From JAGQZY01 sp964588335 (GTDB lineage Bacteria; Bdellovibrionota; Bdellovibrionia; Bdellovibrionales; JAGQZY01), in NCBI GenBank assembly GCA_964588335.1, contig CAZPOV010000009.1:77961-141960 (forward strand): a DNA stretch of 64,000 bases. The letters are read 5' to 3'. Positions 60,093-64,000 of this stretch are shown here, piece after piece. The first letter of the stretch is position 1, and the number at the start of each line of letters is the position of its first letter. Made by a program: the position numbers and the translations under genes. The notes under the pieces are model-generated. The model did not search any database. It was not told the origin of the DNA and saw nothing but the letters and a program-made list of their open reading frames with translations.

Positions 60093-61844
60093 CTACATTT
60101 TTTCAGGGGCGGGAATGCCGAGCAGAGCCAGGCCTTGCGCTAACGCGGTTTGAACCGATGAAACCAGGCCCAGGCGTGCGGCTTTTAAATTCGCATCGTC
60201 AATTTTACCGATAGGGCAGGCTTGGTAGAAGCTGTTAAAAAGTTTGGCTAAATCGTAAAGGTAATTACAGATGCCAGACGTCTTATAAGTCTCAAGTGAC
60301 TTAAACATAGCATGATTGAAAAGGCTTAAATGGATCATCAGCTCTGTTTCACGCTCGTGAGTGAGTAGAGACCAATCGGGCTTTTCTTGAACTTCAGTTC
60401 CGAACTTTCGCAGCAAAGAACAAATACGGGCATGGGAGTACTGAATGTAGGGGCCGGACTCTCCGTCGAGACGCAACCACTCTTTCATGTCAAAAACAAT
60501 TTTCTTAGCGGGATCCATGCGATTCATTCCGTACTTAATAGCGCCTTGAGCAACATCATCAGCGGTTTTATCAATTTCCTCTTGGCTCCAGTCATCTTTG
60601 TAGCGATCCAAGTACTCGGTTTTGATGGTTTGTCGCATGTTTTCGATCAGTTCGGTGATGGGAATGATATTTCCCTTGCGCGAGCTCATAGCACCGTCTG
60701 GCAATTCCACAAAATTGTACTTCAGGTGACGACATTTGTCGGTATCACCTAACCCAAATTTTCCGAAGGCTGTAAAAACTTGCTTGAAATGCAGCTCTTG
60801 GCGAAGATCAACCACGACAATGCTCTCTTGCGGATTGAATTCAGCAAACTTGCGTCGCGCCAGCTCAAGATCTTTTGTCGAGTATAAACCGTTGCCATCT
60901 GATTTCAAGAAAAGGGCAAATCCGAGCTTTTCATCTTCTAGGTTAATACCAAGAGCTCCTTGGTCTTCAATCAGCTTCCCCTCTTTGTAAAGAGATTTCA
61001 CCAATTCGACCGAGTCGGAATCGACATCGGATTCCCAGTACCATTTATCGAATTCGACACCCGCCCAATCGTAAACTTTGGTCATCAGCTCAACCGACCA
61101 GTCGCGGGTTTCCTTCCACAGCTCAAAAAACTCACCCTGTTTTTTCTCGATTTGTTTTAAGATTTCAGTCAACTGTTGGCGATTCTGGTCTTCTTTAGGA
61201 GTGCCCTTTTCATCTTCCAGTTTATTGTGGGCCGCTGAATACATTTTTCCAAGCCATTCGCCTTTATTGGTCTTTGGAACCGGTTCTTGGTTGTGAAACT
61301 TAAGATACCATAAACATTTTGCGACATGGGTTCCAACATCACCAGGAAAGGTACAAGAAACCACATTGTTGCCACAATATTTAAATAAAAGAATTAACGA
61401 GTAGCCAAAACATAAATTTCGCATATGGCCGACGTGCAATTCCTTATGAGTGTTAGGCTGAGAGTATTCAATTAGAAAAGGTTTCTCTTGGCTTGTTGGA
61501 ACTGAAAAATAATCTTGGCTTTGCATGGGTGCCAGCACCGTTTTTCCCCAGAACGTGGGCTTGAAAAAGAAATTCAAATAAGGACCCACCGACTTCATCT
61601 GATCCGTCATTTCCTGATCGGACCACTGCTCGGCGATTTGATCCGCGATTTCTTTGGGATTCTTTTTCAATTCTTTGGAAAGCTTAAAGCAAGGAAAGGC
61701 CAAATGACCCATCTTGGAATTGGGGACCGTTGCCAACTCTTGCATGATCTCGGTAGGTTCGAGCTTCACTTGAAAACAACTTTCAATTTGTTCACTGACT
61801 TTTTGGGCGATTTCACTTCTCATGGGATCATGCAAACTGTTCAT
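60093..61844 (-). CDS. argS: Arginyl-tRNA synthetase
   Basis: This 583-residue class I synthetase charges tRNA-Arg. Its HIGH-type motif is HVGHMRN in SQPNTHKELHVGHM, with the preceding Asn expected in ArgRS. An additional conserved piece is GDVGTHVAKCLWYL. The KMSKS site is the degenerate PDGAMSSRKGNI, as is common in this family. The C-terminal anticodon-binding part ends with ARLGLVSSVQTALAQGLALLG. ATG 61844 is chosen because GAGG lies 6 nt upstream; the longer frame begins 36 nt earlier with no ribosome site. It is divergent from the esterase gene, with an 85-nt gap. Confidence 0.97.
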   Translation of the reverse strand: MNSLHDPMRSEIAQKVSEQIESCFQVKLEPTEIMQELATVPNSKMGHLAFPCFKLSKELKKNPKEIADQIAEQWSDQEMTDQMKSVGPYLNFFFKPTFWGKTVLAPMQSQDYFSVPTSQEKPFLIEYSQPNTHKELHVGHMRNLCFGYSLILLFKYCGNNVVSCTFPGDVGTHVAKCLWYLKFHNQEPVPKTNKGEWLGKMYSAAHNKLEDEKGTPKEDQNRQQLTEILKQIEKKQGEFFELWKETRDWSVELMTKVYDWAGVEFDKWYWESDVDSDSVELVKSLYKEGKLIEDQGALGINLEDEKLGFALFLKSDGNGLYSTKDLELARRKFAEFNPQESIVVVDLRQELHFKQVFTAFGKFGLGDTDKCRHLKYNFVELPDGAMSSRKGNIIPITELIENMRQTIKTEYLDRYKDDWSQEEIDKTADDVAQGAIKYGMNRMDPAKKIVFDMKEWLRLDGESGPYIQYSHARICSLLRKFGTEVQEKPDWSLLTHERETELMIHLSLFNHAMFKSLETYKTSGICNYLYDLAKLFNSFYQACPIGKIDDANLKAARLGLVSSVQTALAQGLALLGIPAPEKM

Positions 61845-61929
61845 TGTTTTCCTCGTGTTTTCACAGAGATATACCAACATTTATGCACAATGAGAATGAC
61901 ATTTTTAAGAATTTCAAGCCTAATAGGGC

Positions 61930-62976
61930 ATGATCAAAACCGAGATAAAGAGCTTCGAGCTCCCTTACAGTCTAAAACAGCATGAGTTTTGCAATTTAAT
62001 TGTCGACAGTCCCTCTCTCAAAAACAATCCTCTGGGGGATCCCAGTCGTCGTCACAATTATGTCCTTTTACCAAAAAATAAAATGAAGGCCCTTCCCGTG
62101 GTCTTTCACTTATCAGGTTATTTCTCCACTGGTTACAACCAGTTTCAGGTTAAAACATTGAATCAAAATTTTATTCAAAAGCTGGATGCCGGGGTCGACT
62201 CCGGAAAATATCCACAGGCCATTCATGTTTTTGTTGAGGCCACCACTTATTGGGGAGGCTCACAATTTATCAACAGTCCGGGCTGTGGAAAATATGGTGA
62301 TTATGTGGGTAAAGATTTATTTAAAGCTGTCAAAGACAGTTTTTCTATCAGTAGCAACTCATCGAATCTTTGTGTGATGGGAGGATCCAGTGGTGGCTAT
62401 GGAGCCTTAGCTTTGATCAGTGAAAAAAGCAGCCCTTTTGGGGTGGCTTTTGCCACCGCTCCCGATAGTTACTTTGAGGCCAGTCTGTTGCCGGAGCTTT
62501 TTAATGCGGCCCCTGAGCTGTTAAAATACAAAAACTTTAAATCCATCAAGAAGATGATTGCTGCAGAAGAGCTGCAAGATAAGCGATCCTTTTTCAACCT
62601 GGCCAATGTTATTGCTATGGCTCATTGCTATTCACCGAAAAAAGCTTTCAAGAATGATTTTTTGGAGTTCCCCATCAACTTGCACACCGGTGTGATTGAC
62701 TCATCATTATGGAAAGCTTGGCTTAAACATGATCCGGTTCGATTTATAAAAAAACGGAAGAAAAGTTTAGAGGGTAAAATCATTCATTTGGATGTCGGTA
62801 AGTATGACAATTTTTCTTTACAATTTGGTGCGCGACAGATCGTCGAAACTTTAAAAGCCAATAAAGTGAGACATAGTTACAGCGAATTTCCGGGCAACCA
62901 CTTTGGTCTTTCGGCACGACGGCTGCAATTTTTAGAACATTTATCGAAGCCTTGGAAGGCCTATGTCATCAAGTAA
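61930..62976 (+). CDS. Putative esterase, alpha/beta hydrolase of EstD type
   Basis: This 348-residue protein fits the putative esterase (Esterase D / S-formylglutathione hydrolase-like) group: LPVVFHLSGYFSTGYN oxyanion region, GGSSGGYGALAL nucleophile elbow (Ser in GxSxG), a later Asp in HLDVGKYDNFSL, and GNHFGLSARR with the catalytic His. There is no signal peptide, so it is cytoplasmic. The substrate is not known; the fold covers carboxylesterases and formylglutathione hydrolase. It overlaps the CDF transporter gene by 14 nt, indicating co-translation. Confidence 0.8.
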   Translation: MIKTEIKSFELPYSLKQHEFCNLIVDSPSLKNNPLGDPSRRHNYVLLPKNKMKALPVVFHLSGYFSTGYNQFQVKTLNQNFIQKLDAGVDSGKYPQAIHVFVEATTYWGGSQFINSPGCGKYGDYVGKDLFKAVKDSFSISSNSSNLCVMGGSSGGYGALALISEKSSPFGVAFATAPDSYFEASLLPELFNAAPELLKYKNFKSIKKMIAAEELQDKRSFFNLANVIAMAHCYSPKKAFKNDFLEFPINLHTGVIDSSLWKAWLKHDPVRFIKKRKKSLEGKIIHLDVGKYDNFSLQFGARQIVETLKANKVRHSYSEFPGNHFGLSARRLQFLEHLSKPWKAYVIK

Positions 62977-63982
62977 TGAAACTTTAAGCCCCATTGTTCG
63001 CGGTTCCTCAGTTCTTGCAATTATCGTTGCCGTTTTAATTTTTTACGTAAAGTTTATCGCCTTTAGGATGACCGGATCTCAGGCTCTTTTCTCTGAGGCC
63101 ATGGAAAGTATTGTTAACATTTTGGCCGCTGTGATTGCCTTTTTTGTGATTGTTTATGCGGCCAAGCCCGCCGATAAAGATCATCCCTATGGTCATGGTA
63201 AGATGGAGTATCTGTCGGCAGCGCTAGAAGGCGGACTGATTGCGTTTGCAGCCTTTCTTATTATCGTCGAAGCTTTTCAAGCCTTTTATGAGAACACCCC
63301 GCTGGTGGAATTGGAGACGGGTTTAGGCTTACTCGCCGGAACCGCCGTCGCCAATTTATCCACAGGAATTTTTTTAAAAGTCACTGGCAAACGCAAACAT
63401 TCAATGGCCCTAGAAGCCAGTGGCCGCCATCTTATGGCCGACTTTTGGACAACGGCGGGGGTTATCGTTGGACTGGGGTTGGTGATTGTCACCGGGATTG
63501 TTTGGATCGATCGAGTTTTGGCAATTCTAGTCAGTTTGCATTTGATTAAAGAAGCTTATGAGCTGATTCGCAAAGCCGTGGGCGGCTTGCTTGATGAAGA
63601 GCAGACTTCGGTTTTGGAGCAGATTCAAGAAGTGGTCAACAAGCACAAACAGCCTGGGATTATTCAAGTTCACCATTTAAGAGTGATGCGCGCTGGGCGC
63701 TACCATCATATTGACGCCCATGTCGTGGTCCCGGAGTATTGGACTGTCGAACAGGCCCATGACAACACCAATGTGTATGAACGCACTTTGTTCGCCAATT
63801 ACGAATTCTCGGGCGAAATTCATTTTCACATTGATCCTTGTCGAAAACTTTATTGCCAATTTTGCAATGTCAAAGACTGCCCGGTTCGACAAGAAGAGTT
63901 CAAAGGATTTCGCAAGATGTCCCTCAGTGAATTAACCAGCACCGAAGAGCCCAAAGAAATCACCGTTCAATTAGAAAACTAA
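62963..63982 (+). CDS. Cation diffusion facilitator transporter
   Basis: This 339-residue protein has six helices and the CDF pattern. The TM2 metal site appears as SEAMESIVN (Glu48 and Asn52 where His and Asp are usual), and the TM5 site as HLMADFW (His and Asp kept). DHPYGHGKMEYLSA is the conserved loop after TM2. The cytoplasmic domain (about 215-339) ends in a Cys-rich piece, DPCRKLYCQFCNVKDCPVR, as in one CDF branch. It exports a divalent metal such as Zn, Mn or Fe in exchange for protons; the exact metal is unclear given the changed site. It overlaps the esterase gene. Confidence 0.92.
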   Translation: MSSSNETLSPIVRGSSVLAIIVAVLIFYVKFIAFRMTGSQALFSEAMESIVNILAAVIAFFVIVYAAKPADKDHPYGHGKMEYLSAALEGGLIAFAAFLIIVEAFQAFYENTPLVELETGLGLLAGTAVANLSTGIFLKVTGKRKHSMALEASGRHLMADFWTTAGVIVGLGLVIVTGIVWIDRVLAILVSLHLIKEAYELIRKAVGGLLDEEQTSVLEQIQEVVNKHKQPGIIQVHHLRVMRAGRYHHIDAHVVVPEYWTVEQAHDNTNVYERTLFANYEFSGEIHFHIDPCRKLYCQFCNVKDCPVRQEEFKGFRKMSLSELTSTEEPKEITVQLEN

Positions 63983-64000
63983 AGCGCAGACAGTCCAGCC

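Noticed and set aside
1..64000. tRNA, rRNA, CRISPR, IS or prophage elements
   Set aside because: I looked for the usual signatures (tRNA cloverleaf ends, regular short repeats, transposase motifs, terminal inverted repeats) and saw none.

Overview
The window is a gene-dense stretch of a Gram-negative chromosome, about 60 protein genes on both strands with mostly short intergenic gaps. I saw no rRNA, tRNA, CRISPR array, insertion sequence or phage gene. The gene content fits a predatory-lineage delta-proteobacterium (Bdellovibrionota-like). It includes a PomAB-type flagellar stator, a heptose epimerase for LPS, a Hanks-type Ser/Thr kinase with an extracytoplasmic domain, a long aromatic amino acid hydroxylase, many secreted or lipoprotein-type unknowns, beta-barrel outer membrane proteins and several prepilin-like proteins. 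This placement is inference from gene content, not from a marker gene.

Layout. 0-4 kb: small lipoproteins, a DUF3820 protein, a secreted HExxH protein, and a two-gene unit (DUF6172-like and a Cys-rich protein). 4-10.4 kb: RhlE-type helicase, a spermidine-synthase-like methyltransferase, a beta-lactamase-fold hydrolase coupled to a membrane acyltransferase, and an amidase. 10.6-16.8 kb: Ser/Thr kinase, two beta-barrel-like proteins, a CinA-like protein with a decayed C-terminal domain, and the stator genes. 17-25.3 kb: a DUF4920 protein and endonuclease III, facing a minus-strand run hldD > phhA > SPOUT methyltransferase > metH. 25.4-37.3 kb: the most accessory-like part, with three related prepilin-like proteins, a membrane spermidine-synthase-like protein with two unknown partners, and an HTTM/His-rich membrane module. 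37.4-47.8 kb: ATP-grasp-like protein, peroxiredoxin, exonuclease III, FxsA, Ca2+/Na+ exchanger, SH3 protein, a zinc-less DksA-like protein, a large unknown, a YkgJ-type protein and a DUF481 barrel. 48-55.7 kb: a minus-strand run leuS > speA > yqaA-like > GMC oxidoreductase > speB. 55.8-64 kb: REC-GGDEF cyclase, small secreted proteins, a large secreted HExxH + TraB/Tiki-like protein, argS, an esterase and a CDF transporter.

How genes fit together. SpeA and SpeB give an arginine > agmatine > putrescine route, and two spermidine-synthase-like proteins elsewhere might extend it, though neither is proven. PomA and PomB form one stator. HldD supplies the LPS heptose precursor. Nth and ExoIII both serve base excision repair. 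The three prepilin-like proteins share a cysteine at exactly the same mature position and look like one divergent minor-pilin family.

Most notable for follow-up: the prepilin family; the secreted protein joining an HExxH domain to a region with the paired GxxH motifs of TraB/Tiki proteins; an inverted repeat that would bury the metH ribosome-binding site; the decayed PncC-like domain of CinA; the DksA-like protein that has lost its zinc cysteines; and repeated convergent gene pairs whose stop codons overlap. Several gene starts are placed downstream of the longest open frame because a clear Shine-Dalgarno sequence supports the internal start.
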